From positions 26,339-90,338 of the forward strand of contig CAMWQJ010000002.1 in the NCBI GenBank assembly GCA_947176415.1: a stretch of 64,000 nucleotides of DNA, given 5' to 3'. Each line of letters starts with the position of its first letter. The stretch's first letter is position 1. Origin of the DNA: an uncultured Ruminococcus sp. GTDB taxonomy: Bacteria; Bacillota; Clostridia; Oscillospirales; Ruminococcaceae. Under the pieces are notes generated by a model. That model saw nothing but the letters and a program-made list of their open reading frames with translations, searched no databases and was not told the DNA's origin. Below, one piece after another: positions 9,151 through 17,359 of this stretch. Both the position numbers and the translations under genes were made by a program.

Positions 9151-9179
9151 ATACTACCATAAAATTTTCGGCTTGTCAA
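9151..9179 (-). promoter_or_regulatory. Promoter of the T-box/thrS operon
   Basis: TTGACA, 17 bases, TAGTAT on the minus strand. The -35 element overlaps the stop codon of rex. Confidence 0.8.
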
Positions 9180-9802
9180 GTATCATTTTCAAAAAAACTC
9201 CGCCTTGCAAGCATGGCAAGACTTATCGGTATATTCTCGTTATGTACCCTTACACCTCTCGGCACGTTCAGATGTACGGAAGCAAAATTGAGTATATAGA
9301 CTATACCTGAATCCGTCATCATGTCGCAAACCTCCTGTGCCGAATTTTCGGGTACTGTTATAATGCCTATCTTGATATTTCTTTCACGGCAGAAATTTTT
9401 CAGCTCGCTTATATGTAAAATCGGCTTGCTGTTTATTTTTTCGCCTACTATACTTTCGTTGCAGTCAAAACCGCATACAACATCAAAGCCATATTCCGAA
9501 AAGCCGTCAAATCCGAGCATGGATTTTCCGAAATTTCCCATTCCTGCAACAACAACGCCGTCGTGATTCTGAAATCCGAGAAAACGCCCTATATCGCTTA
9601 TAAGTTCGAAAGTAACATACCCCGTCCGTGGTCGTCCGCCACGGCTTACGGAAGCGAGGTCTTTTCTGACCTGAACGTCATTGAGTCCGAGAGCCTCGGC
9701 AATTGCGGTTGCGGAGATATTACCCGATTTTTCAAGCGACATAAGATAACTTAAATAAAGAGGGAGACGCTGTAAAGTCTGTGAAGTTATATTTTTAGCC
9801 AT
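9176..9802 (-). CDS. rex: Redox-sensing transcriptional repressor Rex
   Basis: 208 residues. The N-terminal winged helix contains the strongly conserved Rex segment ALGLNDVQVRKDLA and the wing GRPRTGY. The C-terminal Rossmann domain has the dinucleotide loop GMGNFGKSM. Rex proteins bind NADH or NAD+ and repress fermentation and electron-transfer genes when NADH is low. The gene lies 24 bases after nfnB, so it is probably the last gene of the nfnAB-rex unit, linking regulator and redox enzyme. I found no convincing full Rex operator at the nfnA promoter. Confidence 0.95.
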   Translation of the reverse strand: MAKNITSQTLQRLPLYLSYLMSLEKSGNISATAIAEALGLNDVQVRKDLASVSRGGRPRTGYVTFELISDIGRFLGFQNHDGVVVAGMGNFGKSMLGFDGFSEYGFDVVCGFDCNESIVGEKINSKPILHISELKNFCRERNIKIGIITVPENSAQEVCDMMTDSGIVYILNFASVHLNVPRGVRVHNENIPISLAMLARRSFFENDT

Positions 9803-9826
9803 TGTGCCGTCCCCCTTGAAACAAAA

Positions 9827-11212
9827 TCATTTATTCTGAATATATTCGTCAATAGCCTGTGCGGAAGTCTTTCCTGCACCCATTGCGAGAATAACCGTTG
9901 CAGCTCCTGTAACTGCGTCTCCGCCTGCATAAACGCCATCTTTTGATGTAAGACCCTTTTCGTCAGCGATTATTCCGCCCCATTTCTGAGTTTCGAGACC
10001 CTCGGTCGTCGACTTTATAAGCGGATTCGGAGAAGTTCCGATTGACATTATAACGCTGTCTGCTTCTATTTCAAAAAATGCATCAGGCACTGGCACAGGT
10101 CTTGCACGACCTGAGGCATCAGGCTCTGAAAGACGCTGTTCCTGACATACTATGCTCTTTACCCAGCCTTTTTCGTCCGCCTTTATCTCAACGGGATTCG
10201 TCAGGAATTTAAAAATAATTCCCTCTTCCTTGGCGTGTTCAATTTCTTCGGCACGTGCAGGAAGTTCATTTTCGGTACGCCTGTAGACAATATATACCTC
10301 TGCACCCATTCTCCTTGCACATCTCGCAGCGTCCATAGCAACATTGCCACCGCCGACGATTACTGCCCTTTTTCCTGTCTGTACAGGAGTTGAACTGTCG
10401 GATTTATATGCTTTCATGAGATTGATTCTTGTGAGAAACTCATTTGCCGAATAAACGCCGTTAAGGTTTTCGCCCTTGATGTTCATGAATCTCGGCAGTC
10501 CCGCACCTGAGCCGATAAACACGCTCTCAAAACCGTATTCGTCCATAAGTTCGTCAACGGATACAGTTTTTCCGACTACGGTATTAGTTTCGATTTTAAC
10601 GCCGAGTTCTTTAAGTCCGTCAATTTCTTTCTGCACGATAGATTTAGGAAGTCTGAACTCGGGAATGCCGTATGACAGAACACCGCCGGCAATATGCAGT
10701 GCTTCAAATATTGTAACGTCATAGCCTTTCTTTGCGAGGTCGCCGGCACAGGCAAGTCCCGACGGACCAGAGCCGATAACGGCAACCTTGTGACCGTTTG
10801 CAACGGGCTTTTCAACTTCTGCCTGTTCCTTTGCGTTGTGCCTGTCGGCAACATATCTTTCGAGCCGCCCGATAGCCACAGGCTCGCCCTTTATGCCACG
10901 CACGCATTTTGCTTCACACTGCGTTTCCTGCGGACATACTCTTCCGCACACGGCAGGAAGCGAGCTTGACTTTGTGATTATTTTATAAGCCTCTTCAAAA
11001 TTCCCCTCCGCAACTTCTGCAATAAATGCAGGTATGTCAATCTGTACGGGACAGCCCTTTGTACAGGGCTTGTTTTTGCATTGCAGACACCTTTTTGCTT
11101 CGTCTATTGCCTGTTCTTCCGTATATCCGAGTGCGACTTCCCCGAAATTCTTGCTTCGTATTTCGGAATTCTGCACGGGCATTTCGTTTTTCTTCAGTGA
11201 CATATTAGCCAT
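9827..11212 (-). CDS. nfnB: NADH-dependent reduced ferredoxin:NADP+ oxidoreductase, large subunit
   Basis: 461 residues of the GltD-like family. The N-terminus has the two four-cysteine clusters (CLQCKNKPCTKGCPV and CGRVCPQETQCEAKC), then an FAD-binding site (GSGPSGLACAGDLA) and an NAD(P)-binding site (GGGNVAMDAARCARRMGA). Alone it could be called a small glutamate synthase subunit or GltA. The neighbouring ferredoxin-NADP-reductase-like subunit, two bases away, makes NfnB the better reading. NfnAB couples NADH and reduced ferredoxin to NADP+ reduction by electron bifurcation or confurcation in the cytoplasm. Confidence 0.9.
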   Translation of the reverse strand: MANMSLKKNEMPVQNSEIRSKNFGEVALGYTEEQAIDEAKRCLQCKNKPCTKGCPVQIDIPAFIAEVAEGNFEEAYKIITKSSSLPAVCGRVCPQETQCEAKCVRGIKGEPVAIGRLERYVADRHNAKEQAEVEKPVANGHKVAVIGSGPSGLACAGDLAKKGYDVTIFEALHIAGGVLSYGIPEFRLPKSIVQKEIDGLKELGVKIETNTVVGKTVSVDELMDEYGFESVFIGSGAGLPRFMNIKGENLNGVYSANEFLTRINLMKAYKSDSSTPVQTGKRAVIVGGGNVAMDAARCARRMGAEVYIVYRRTENELPARAEEIEHAKEEGIIFKFLTNPVEIKADEKGWVKSIVCQEQRLSEPDASGRARPVPVPDAFFEIEADSVIMSIGTSPNPLIKSTTEGLETQKWGGIIADEKGLTSKDGVYAGGDAVTGAATVILAMGAGKTSAQAIDEYIQNK

Positions 11213-11214
11213 AA

Positions 11215-12057
11215 TTACTTTACCTCCTGACTGAAAAGATTACAGGTTGCCTCATGTGACTTTCTTTCAAATGGCTTGTACATTGCACCTCTCGCCATAG
11301 CCTCGTCAAAATCTATAAGATGTCCGTCAAATTCAGGACCGTCAACACAGGCGAATTTAATTTCTCCGCCGACGGTAAGGCGACAGCCTCCGCACATACC
11401 CGTGCCGTCAATCATTATGGGATTCATTGAAGCAACAGTCGGTATATTATAATTTTTTGTAAGCTGACAGACAAATTTCATCATAATCAGCGGACCGATA
11501 GTAATAACACGGTCATATTTTTCTCCGCTCTCAATGAGTTTTTTTAGTGCGTCGGTTACAAGACCCTTTTCGCCAACCGAGCCGTCATCGGACATAAGCA
11601 CGTATTTGTCACTTGCATTCCTGAATTCATCTTCGAGAATTACTAAATCCTTGTTTCTGAAACCCACTACAGAATGAACTTCAACGCCTGTTTCATGAAG
11701 TTTCTTTGCCACGGGATAAGCAATTGCACAGCCAACGCCACCGCCGACCACCGCAACTTTCTTGAGACCCTCCGTCTCTGTTGCACGTCCAAGAGGACCT
11801 ACAAAATCTTTGAGACAGTCGCCTGTATTCATATGATTTAACTTTTCTGTCGTTGCTCCGACAATCTGAAAAATAATAGTAACACTTCCGTTTTCACGGT
11901 CAAAATCAGCTATAGTCAGCGGAATCCTCTCGCCTTCCTCATCTGTCCTGAGGATAATAAACTGCCCTGGTTCGCCTTTTGATGCAACTTTCGGAGCGTA
12001 AATTTTCATAAGCGTAACAGTCGGATTAAGACTTCTCTTTTCTAAAATCTCAAACAT
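11215..12057 (-). CDS. nfnA: NADH-dependent reduced ferredoxin:NADP+ oxidoreductase, small subunit
   Basis: 280 residues with ferredoxin-reductase architecture. An FAD-binding beta-barrel (1 to about 95, with GEPGQFIILR and IPLTIADFD) precedes a nucleotide-binding domain (VAVVGGGVGCAIAYPVA). The C-terminal 2Fe-2S motif is MCGGCRLTVGGEIKFACVDGPEF. These are the features of NfnA / sulfide dehydrogenase subunit B / dihydroorotate-dehydrogenase electron-transfer-like proteins. Pairing with nfnB two bases downstream supports NfnA. It is the first gene of the nfnA-nfnB-rex unit. Confidence 0.9.
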   Translation of the reverse strand: MFEILEKRSLNPTVTLMKIYAPKVASKGEPGQFIILRTDEEGERIPLTIADFDRENGSVTIIFQIVGATTEKLNHMNTGDCLKDFVGPLGRATETEGLKKVAVVGGGVGCAIAYPVAKKLHETGVEVHSVVGFRNKDLVILEDEFRNASDKYVLMSDDGSVGEKGLVTDALKKLIESGEKYDRVITIGPLIMMKFVCQLTKNYNIPTVASMNPIMIDGTGMCGGCRLTVGGEIKFACVDGPEFDGHLIDFDEAMARGAMYKPFERKSHEATCNLFSQEVK

Positions 12058-12084
12058 TGTCCTTGCCTTCCTTTCACAAAAATG

Positions 12085-12108
12085 TGCCGTCGCAGAAAAC
12101 GGACGGCA
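12085..12108 (-). promoter_or_regulatory. Hairpin in the nfnA leader
   Basis: TGCCGTC / GACGGCA, a perfect seven-pair stem just downstream of the putative start site. No T-tract follows, so it is probably not a terminator. Confidence 0.5.
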
Positions 12109-12122
12109 ACGGTATTATATAT

Positions 12123-12151
12123 ATTATATCACAATAATTATCTCAGGTGAA
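12123..12151 (-). promoter_or_regulatory. Promoter of nfnA (weak -35)
   Basis: TTCACC, 17 bases, TATAAT on the minus strand. The poor -35 with a good -10 is typical of an activator-dependent promoter. Confidence 0.6.
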
Positions 12152-12165
12152 ATATAATATTTTAA

Positions 12166-12187
12166 TATCGATATTCTGTTATCGATA
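12166..12187. promoter_or_regulatory. Twin TATCGATA boxes, likely LysR operator
   Basis: Two identical self-palindromic octamers TATCGATA spaced 14 bases centre to centre lie about 50-70 bases upstream of the predicted nfnA start, where LysR activators usually bind. The rest of the 251-base gap (12058-12308) is AT-rich without other clear signals. Confidence 0.55.
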
Positions 12188-12308
12188 AAAAAAGTGCATA
12201 ATAAAAAATGCTGTAATATGCGGTTTGCACAAAAAAACGTAGTCAACGGCACAAATCCGACCCCTCATATATAAATAACAGGAATAATTATATTCTGTTT
12301 TATATATA

Positions 12309-13259
12309 TCATTTATAATCGGCAAACGCCATTTTGTTGCGTATCTCAGACAATTTATTTACAAGTTCAAGCTCCATGTCCGAAAGCCTATGACCAGAAG
12401 AATAAATCAGTACGTCACGGAAGTTATTGTCAGGAAACGTGCATTTCCGCTGGACAAGATTATATTTACTGCAAAGACTGCCAGGCACAGGCGAATCAAG
12501 CATAAATGAATCAGGTACAGTAAGCAGAAAATCCAATGCACTTCCTCGGTCGTACATACATATTTTCCTCACGGGAATATCGGCAGGGCGGTTTGCAAGG
12601 AAAAGTTTTTCAACCGCTCCCGACACATAGGGAATATCATCATCGCCCTGTGTGAGTTCTATATATTTGCATGACAAATCGGAATAGCTGAGATTTTCGA
12701 CAAGTGCGAGGGGGTGTTCAGCGGACATCACCGCAAGCATTCCGAAATTCCAGAGCATCTCACTGCTTAAACTTTTTTCCTTGAGAAAATCCGCAAAATA
12801 TTTTTCGTGTGCGATATTGAATCTTATTATTCCGAAATCATAGCCGTTTTCACGGACATTCTCGATAGTACGCAAGGAATTTGTCTCACAGAAATAAACT
12901 TCCATATCCTCCGCATTTTCGGAAGAAGCTATATATTCAGAAAATGCCTTTGATACATAGGCAGTTCTCGGAACTGATATTCTCAGCCTGTTGTTGCTGA
13001 ATTTTTCAGGCGAATGTATAGCCTCCATTTTTTCTATCTGCATTAAAACCTGTCTGGCATATCCGAGAAATTTAAGTCCTTGGTCTGTCGGAATAACCCC
13101 TTTTGACGTACGCCTGAAAATAGTTATTCCGAGCGTGTTTTCAAGTTCTTTTATAGCCTTGCTGAGATTAGGCTGAGCCATGTAGAGATTTTCCGCCGCC
13201 TGAGTTATCGAGCAGGTCTTTTCTATTTCGACCGCATATTTGAAATGTAGAGTGTTCAC
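12309..13259 (-). CDS. LysR-family transcriptional regulator
   Basis: 316 residues. The N-terminal winged helix-turn-helix is typical (SITQAAENLYMAQPNLSKAIKELENTLGITIFRRTSKG, about 17-54). The remainder is a co-inducer-binding domain of the periplasmic-binding-protein type. The start is GTG with AAGGAGG in front. It follows the O-acetyltransferase gene by 24 bases and precedes nfnA on the same strand, so it could be read with the envelope operon and control nfnAB through the TATCGATA boxes. Its ligand cannot be inferred. Confidence 0.93.
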   Translation of the reverse strand: MNTLHFKYAVEIEKTCSITQAAENLYMAQPNLSKAIKELENTLGITIFRRTSKGVIPTDQGLKFLGYARQVLMQIEKMEAIHSPEKFSNNRLRISVPRTAYVSKAFSEYIASSENAEDMEVYFCETNSLRTIENVRENGYDFGIIRFNIAHEKYFADFLKEKSLSSEMLWNFGMLAVMSAEHPLALVENLSYSDLSCKYIELTQGDDDIPYVSGAVEKLFLANRPADIPVRKICMYDRGSALDFLLTVPDSFMLDSPVPGSLCSKYNLVQRKCTFPDNNFRDVLIYSSGHRLSDMELELVNKLSEIRNKMAFADYK

Positions 13260-13283
13260 AGCCTCTGCCTCCTTCTGTTAAGG

Positions 13284-13958
13284 TTATTTCCTTCTGACTT
13301 CTTCAACTGTCCATTGTTTAACTTTCTTCGGCTGTTCATGTGCTGGCTCTTCAGATTTTTCCTCTGTTTTTTCTTCCGTTTTTTCCTCAGGAATAAAATC
13401 ACTCTCAGGAATTTCCTTTACAGGTTTGCAGGGGTTTCCGACCGCCACGACTCCCGACGGAATATCTTTTGTCACGACACTGCCACCGCCTATAACGACG
13501 TTATCCCCTATTGTAACGCCGGGCATTACACATACGTTTCCGCCTATCCACACATTGCTTCCGACTTTAATCGGCTTTGCATATTCAAGACCTGTATTCC
13601 GCACCTTATAATCAAGAGGGTGTCCTGCGGTATAGAATCCGCAGTTAGGACCTATAAAAACATTGTCGCCGAAAACAACTTCCGCACAGTCGAGAATTAC
13701 AAGATTGTGATTCGAATAGAAATTATCACCGATAATTATATTATAACCATAGTCGCAGAAAAAATTTGATTCAATCCATGTATTCTCGCCTTTGAAAGCA
13801 AGCAGTCTGTCGAGCAGGCGTTCTCTTTTCTGAAAGTCATTGTACGTTGAAGAGTTATACTCCGCACATAATTTCTTTGCGGTTATTCTCTCCGTAACAA
13901 GCTCCTTGTCGTTGCCGTTATAAAGTTCGCCTGCCTGTTGTTTTTCCTTTTCAGTCAT
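13284..13958 (-). CDS. Sugar O-acetyltransferase (maltose/galactoside acetyltransferase family)
   Basis: 224 residues. An N-terminal Mac domain (about 1-55) is followed by hexapeptide repeats of a left-handed beta helix (IIIGDNFYSN, VVFGDNVFIG, VTIGDNVVIGGGSVVTKDI). The catalytic histidine is in TAGHPLD. These trimeric enzymes acetylate sugars with acetyl-CoA. The extension after about residue 190 is unusual: it is rich in Glu and Lys (EEKTEEKTEEKSEE) before a basic end, probably disordered. The gene is 15 bases downstream of ddl, suggesting a role with envelope glycans, but the acceptor is unknown. Confidence 0.88.
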   Translation of the reverse strand: MTEKEKQQAGELYNGNDKELVTERITAKKLCAEYNSSTYNDFQKRERLLDRLLAFKGENTWIESNFFCDYGYNIIIGDNFYSNHNLVILDCAEVVFGDNVFIGPNCGFYTAGHPLDYKVRNTGLEYAKPIKVGSNVWIGGNVCVMPGVTIGDNVVIGGGSVVTKDIPSGVVAVGNPCKPVKEIPESDFIPEEKTEEKTEEKSEEPAHEQPKKVKQWTVEEVRRK

Positions 13959-13973
13959 ATAAAAGACCTCCTG

Positions 13974-15149
13974 TTACATTTTACTTCCTTTGCTTCCCTT
14001 TGCTCCGAAACTTCCTCCCATAGCGAGAATATTGGTATCAAAGGAATAATTTATCTTTTCGCTCATTCTGTAGCGTTTGAGTGAAAGCTGTATCATTCTT
14101 TCGAGAAGTTCGGAATATTTAACGCCTTTTGCTTCCCAGAGATAAAAAGCAAGCGAGCCGGGAATTGTGTTTATTTCGTTTATGTATACTTTATCAGTAT
14201 CCATATCAATCATGAAATCTATACGTGTAACACCGCCACAACCGAGATAACGGAAAGCCTCAACGGCGGTTTTTCTGATAAACTCTTCCTGTTCTTTGGT
14301 TATGTCGGCTGGAATCTTTCTTTTCAGTGACGCCATGCCCTTGCTACCGCCTACGTATTTATCTTTATAGCTTAAAATTTCGTCCTGCTGTACAGGCTGT
14401 TCGCATACAGAAGCCTCCGCACTCTCACTGTCTCCGACTACAGAGCAGTTTATTTCCTTGAGATGTACAACGGCAGGCTCTACTAAAATCCTGTCGGAAA
14501 ACTCAAAAGCATTATCCATTGAATCAATAAGCGACTGTCTGTCATGTGCCTTTGAAATTCCAACGCTCGAGCCAAGGTTTATGGGCTTTACGATTACGGG
14601 ATAACTGAATTTTGATTCAACCTTATCCGCGCATTCTTCTATCCTGTCAGTCTCAAATGATGAGAAACGACAACAGTCAAGCACAGGGAATCCCGCATCT
14701 TTAAGTAAGATTTTCATGACGAATTTATCCATTCCGACAGCCGACGAAAGAACATCACAACCGACATATGGAATATCAAGGGTCTGTAAATAGCCCTGTA
14801 AAGCACCGTCCTCAACGTTAGTGCCGTGTACTATCGGAAAAGCTATGTCAACGTCCGAAATATGATTAGAGCCGAATTTCTTCATTTTCTGGCGGATAAG
14901 CTGTACTTTTCCCTCACTCCTCACAAATACACATGATGTGCATTCTTTCAGCATTTCAGGAATATCCTTAAAAGAATTTATGTCAAAAAGTTTTTCGCCT
15001 GTCCAAAATTCATTTTGTTTCGTCATGTAGACAGGAATAATATTATACTTTTCCTTGTTCATGCTTGCCATAGCCTGAACGGCAGAGATTACAGAAACCT
15101 CATGTTCAACGCTTTTTCCGCCGAAAATAACAGCCATATTAATCTTCAT
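13974..15149 (-). CDS. ddl: D-alanine--D-alanine ligase
   Basis: 391 residues of the ATP-grasp Ddl/Van ligase family, making the D-Ala-D-Ala dipeptide for peptidoglycan. The N-terminal motif is VIFGGKSVEHEVSVIS. GSSVGISKA is the serine loop and KDKY lies in the omega loop, which in the family goes with D-Ala or D-Ser rather than D-Lac use. INEINTIPGSLAFYLWEA is the metal site. A short Gly/Ser/Lys tail (GGSFGAKGSKGSKM) ends the protein. It is 19 bases behind the membrane-anchored MurF-like ligase, which would use its product. Confidence 0.94.
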   Translation of the reverse strand: MKINMAVIFGGKSVEHEVSVISAVQAMASMNKEKYNIIPVYMTKQNEFWTGEKLFDINSFKDIPEMLKECTSCVFVRSEGKVQLIRQKMKKFGSNHISDVDIAFPIVHGTNVEDGALQGYLQTLDIPYVGCDVLSSAVGMDKFVMKILLKDAGFPVLDCCRFSSFETDRIEECADKVESKFSYPVIVKPINLGSSVGISKAHDRQSLIDSMDNAFEFSDRILVEPAVVHLKEINCSVVGDSESAEASVCEQPVQQDEILSYKDKYVGGSKGMASLKRKIPADITKEQEEFIRKTAVEAFRYLGCGGVTRIDFMIDMDTDKVYINEINTIPGSLAFYLWEAKGVKYSELLERMIQLSLKRYRMSEKINYSFDTNILAMGGSFGAKGSKGSKM

Positions 15150-15168
15150 AAATATCTACTCCTTATTA

Positions 15169-16773
15169 TCAATAATTGTCGGGAAGGTCGTTTTCAAGAA
15201 GTACAATCTTCTTTTTGTCCGTCCTGTATTCGTTTACCTTTGCTATTGCCTCGTTGAGACCGTCCGCCACATAAACGTTTTCCATGTTGTAGCCTGTTGA
15301 CTTTATGCCGTTATATATGGGTAAAGTCTGATTTTTTCCAACAAGCACAATATAGTCACAGGCTTCTGACGCTTCAACGCCAAATTCATAATTTAATTCT
15401 TCCTGTTTTGCACCGAGTTCAACCATTCCTGGAGTTACAAGGATTCGACAGGCATCGAAAAGACCGAGTACACGCAATGCACATCTGCAACCGTTAGGAT
15501 TTGAATTATAAGCGTCGTCAATATAAGTGAGATTACCGCCCCTGTCAAGCAACTGAAGTCTGTGCGGTACGGGAGAAATTCTCTTTACAGGAAGCACAAG
15601 TTTTTCAAGCGGAATGCCTGTTCCGTGACTGTATGCTATAGCACCGAGAACATTCTGTACATTGTGTTCGCCAAGTAATTTCATGTTAAATCTGCAATTT
15701 TCACCATTCGGAGCAGTAACGGTAAATTCCGTTCCTCTGTCCGATACGGAAATATCTGTTGCACGGTAGCCATTATGTTCCCTGAGACCGTAAAGCACAG
15801 CGTTTTTATATTGAGGGGCTTTTTTCATAATTAAATCATTGTCGCCGTTCAGATAGATTTTTCCGCCCACTGCCTGAACGCTGTCAGCAAGTTCAAACTT
15901 TGTATTTAAAATATTATCTATCGAGCCGAAAGTTTCTAAATGCTGTTCACCAACAGACGTAATTATAGCATCGTGCGGATTGGCTATCTCGCAAAGTTCC
16001 TTTATTTCGTGTACACGTCTTGCACCCATTTCACATATGAAATACTCGTGTGTAGGTTTCAAATGCTGACGGACTGTAATAGTCACGCCCATAGGCGTAT
16101 TGAAACTTTCGGGAGTTTTCAGCGTGTTATACTGCGAACTCAGCAACTCGCTGAGATAGAATTTCATACTTGTCTTGCCGTAACTGCCTGTAATTCCTAT
16201 TTTGTGGAGGTCGGGCATTTCAGACAAAATTCTTTTAGCGTCATTGATATACCAGTGCTGTATATATGTTTCCAGTGGCTTGTTTATAAGGTTTGACAAT
16301 GGTACAAGTATAGGAGTAAGCCATACTACAGTATTCATAATAAAATGCGGTTTATATATACCAAACGGAATATATTTCTCTGCTCCGACTTCACCTTTTT
16401 TGGCAATCAGAAAAGCCCATATAAAGCATACTGCAACTATTATAAAAAAAGTAGTCATCATACGCTTAACACGTGCCGTATATTTGAGTGGCTTTTTGAA
16501 TTTTTTTGAAGGCTTATTCAGTATGGCAATTATTATATAAGCTATGCAGAATATCGGAATAAAATAAGTCCATGCGTCAAAAGCAAAGGGCAGACCGCCA
16601 AAAAGCAACATAATTACAGGAAAAATATATCTCCTGAAATTCTTTTTCATCCACCACGAATGCTCAGGGGTTTTGTAGCCGTTCAACTGCAACATATGAA
16701 ACTCTCTCAGACTGAAAAATACAATTCCGATAAGTGCTATAACAGCGTATATACAGAAAAATATCGTATACAT
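15169..16773 (-). CDS. murF: Membrane-anchored Mur ligase (MurF-like)
   Basis: 534 residues. The first roughly 150 are about four transmembrane helices with the motif RRYIFPVIMLLF and the segment LTPILVPLSNLINKP. A Mur ligase follows: P-loop GITGSYGKTSMKFYL, central domain (ICEMGARRVHEIKELCEIANP), and C-terminal domain with YIDDAYNSNPNG and TPGMVELG. MurF adds D-Ala-D-Ala to UDP-MurNAc-tripeptide. A transmembrane N-terminus is not part of classical MurF, so this is an accessory or lineage-specific form. Its ATG overlaps the upstream stop (TAATG), showing translational coupling to the stand-alone membrane domain. Confidence 0.88.
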   Translation of the reverse strand: MYTIFFCIYAVIALIGIVFFSLREFHMLQLNGYKTPEHSWWMKKNFRRYIFPVIMLLFGGLPFAFDAWTYFIPIFCIAYIIIAILNKPSKKFKKPLKYTARVKRMMTTFFIIVAVCFIWAFLIAKKGEVGAEKYIPFGIYKPHFIMNTVVWLTPILVPLSNLINKPLETYIQHWYINDAKRILSEMPDLHKIGITGSYGKTSMKFYLSELLSSQYNTLKTPESFNTPMGVTITVRQHLKPTHEYFICEMGARRVHEIKELCEIANPHDAIITSVGEQHLETFGSIDNILNTKFELADSVQAVGGKIYLNGDNDLIMKKAPQYKNAVLYGLREHNGYRATDISVSDRGTEFTVTAPNGENCRFNMKLLGEHNVQNVLGAIAYSHGTGIPLEKLVLPVKRISPVPHRLQLLDRGGNLTYIDDAYNSNPNGCRCALRVLGLFDACRILVTPGMVELGAKQEELNYEFGVEASEACDYIVLVGKNQTLPIYNGIKSTGYNMENVYVADGLNEAIAKVNEYRTDKKKIVLLENDLPDNY

Positions 16774-17354
16774 TAAGTAACCTCCTTATATTTTTTGATT
16801 GAATAGAAAGGTTTGTTGAGTATGCCGGAAAGACAGACAAGCAGAGGTGTTAAATACAATGCAAAATTTACAATCATAAACGGTATGATGCTGGCAAACC
16901 AATATTTTTGTGAGTGCATACCGCATTTGCACCACATTTCGTCGCAACTCCAAAAAAAGCTTATTCTGAATATTATGGCAGTCAGAATAAAGAAAATAAT
17001 CATTATTCTTTTTGTACGCATATCACTTTTAAGCAGTTTACGGAAAGGTCTGTTTAAAAGTGATATAATAATGTTGCATATCTGAAATACTATAAGTAAC
17101 TCTCCATGCCAGTAAATCTTTTTATAGCTTGTTGCAAGCATAACAAACTGTACCGCACAAAGTGCAAACGGAAAAATATATCTCCTGTAATTTTTTCTGA
17201 TATTACGTGCATATTCAGAAATATTGTAATTGCCGTTCTGAAAAACATATAACTCTCTCTTTAAATACGAAACAATACTTAAAAGTGTTATAAAGGCGTA
17301 TATACAGAAAATTGTTACACCCACTATAAACTCTTGTTTTTCTAATGATGTCAT
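16773..17354 (-). CDS. Stand-alone paralogue of the MurF membrane domain
   Basis: 193 residues, about four to five transmembrane helices, no catalytic domain. It aligns by eye along its whole length with the N-terminal membrane part of the next gene. Paired segments are FCIYAFITLLSIVSYLKREL with FCIYAVIALIGIVFFSLREF; KNYRRYIFPFAL with KNFRRYIFPVIM; TKRIMIIFFILTA with VKRMMTTFFIIVA; and YLTPLLVCLSGILNKP with WLTPILVPLSNLINKP. It stops where the Mur ligase P-loop domain would begin. This looks like a tandem duplication that lost, or never had, the ligase part. A dimer partner of the membrane MurF is a plausible role, but that is inference. Confidence 0.8.
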   Translation of the reverse strand: MTSLEKQEFIVGVTIFCIYAFITLLSIVSYLKRELYVFQNGNYNISEYARNIRKNYRRYIFPFALCAVQFVMLATSYKKIYWHGELLIVFQICNIIISLLNRPFRKLLKSDMRTKRIMIIFFILTAIIFRISFFWSCDEMWCKCGMHSQKYWFASIIPFMIVNFALYLTPLLVCLSGILNKPFYSIKKYKEVT

Positions 17355-17359
17355 TTAGT

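Noticed and set aside
9827-11212. Glutamate synthase small subunit (GltD)
   Set aside because: No glutamate synthase large subunit is present, while an NfnA-type partner is two bases away.
12120-12140. Rex operator upstream of nfnA
   Set aside because: Only one half-site (TTGTGA) is present; the matching inverted half is missing.
13974-16773. Vancomycin-resistance (van) gene cluster
   Set aside because: Ddl and a MurF-like ligase are together, but there is no VanH dehydrogenase, VanX or VanY peptidase, or VanRS pair, and the ligase omega loop (KDKY) is not of the D-Lac type.
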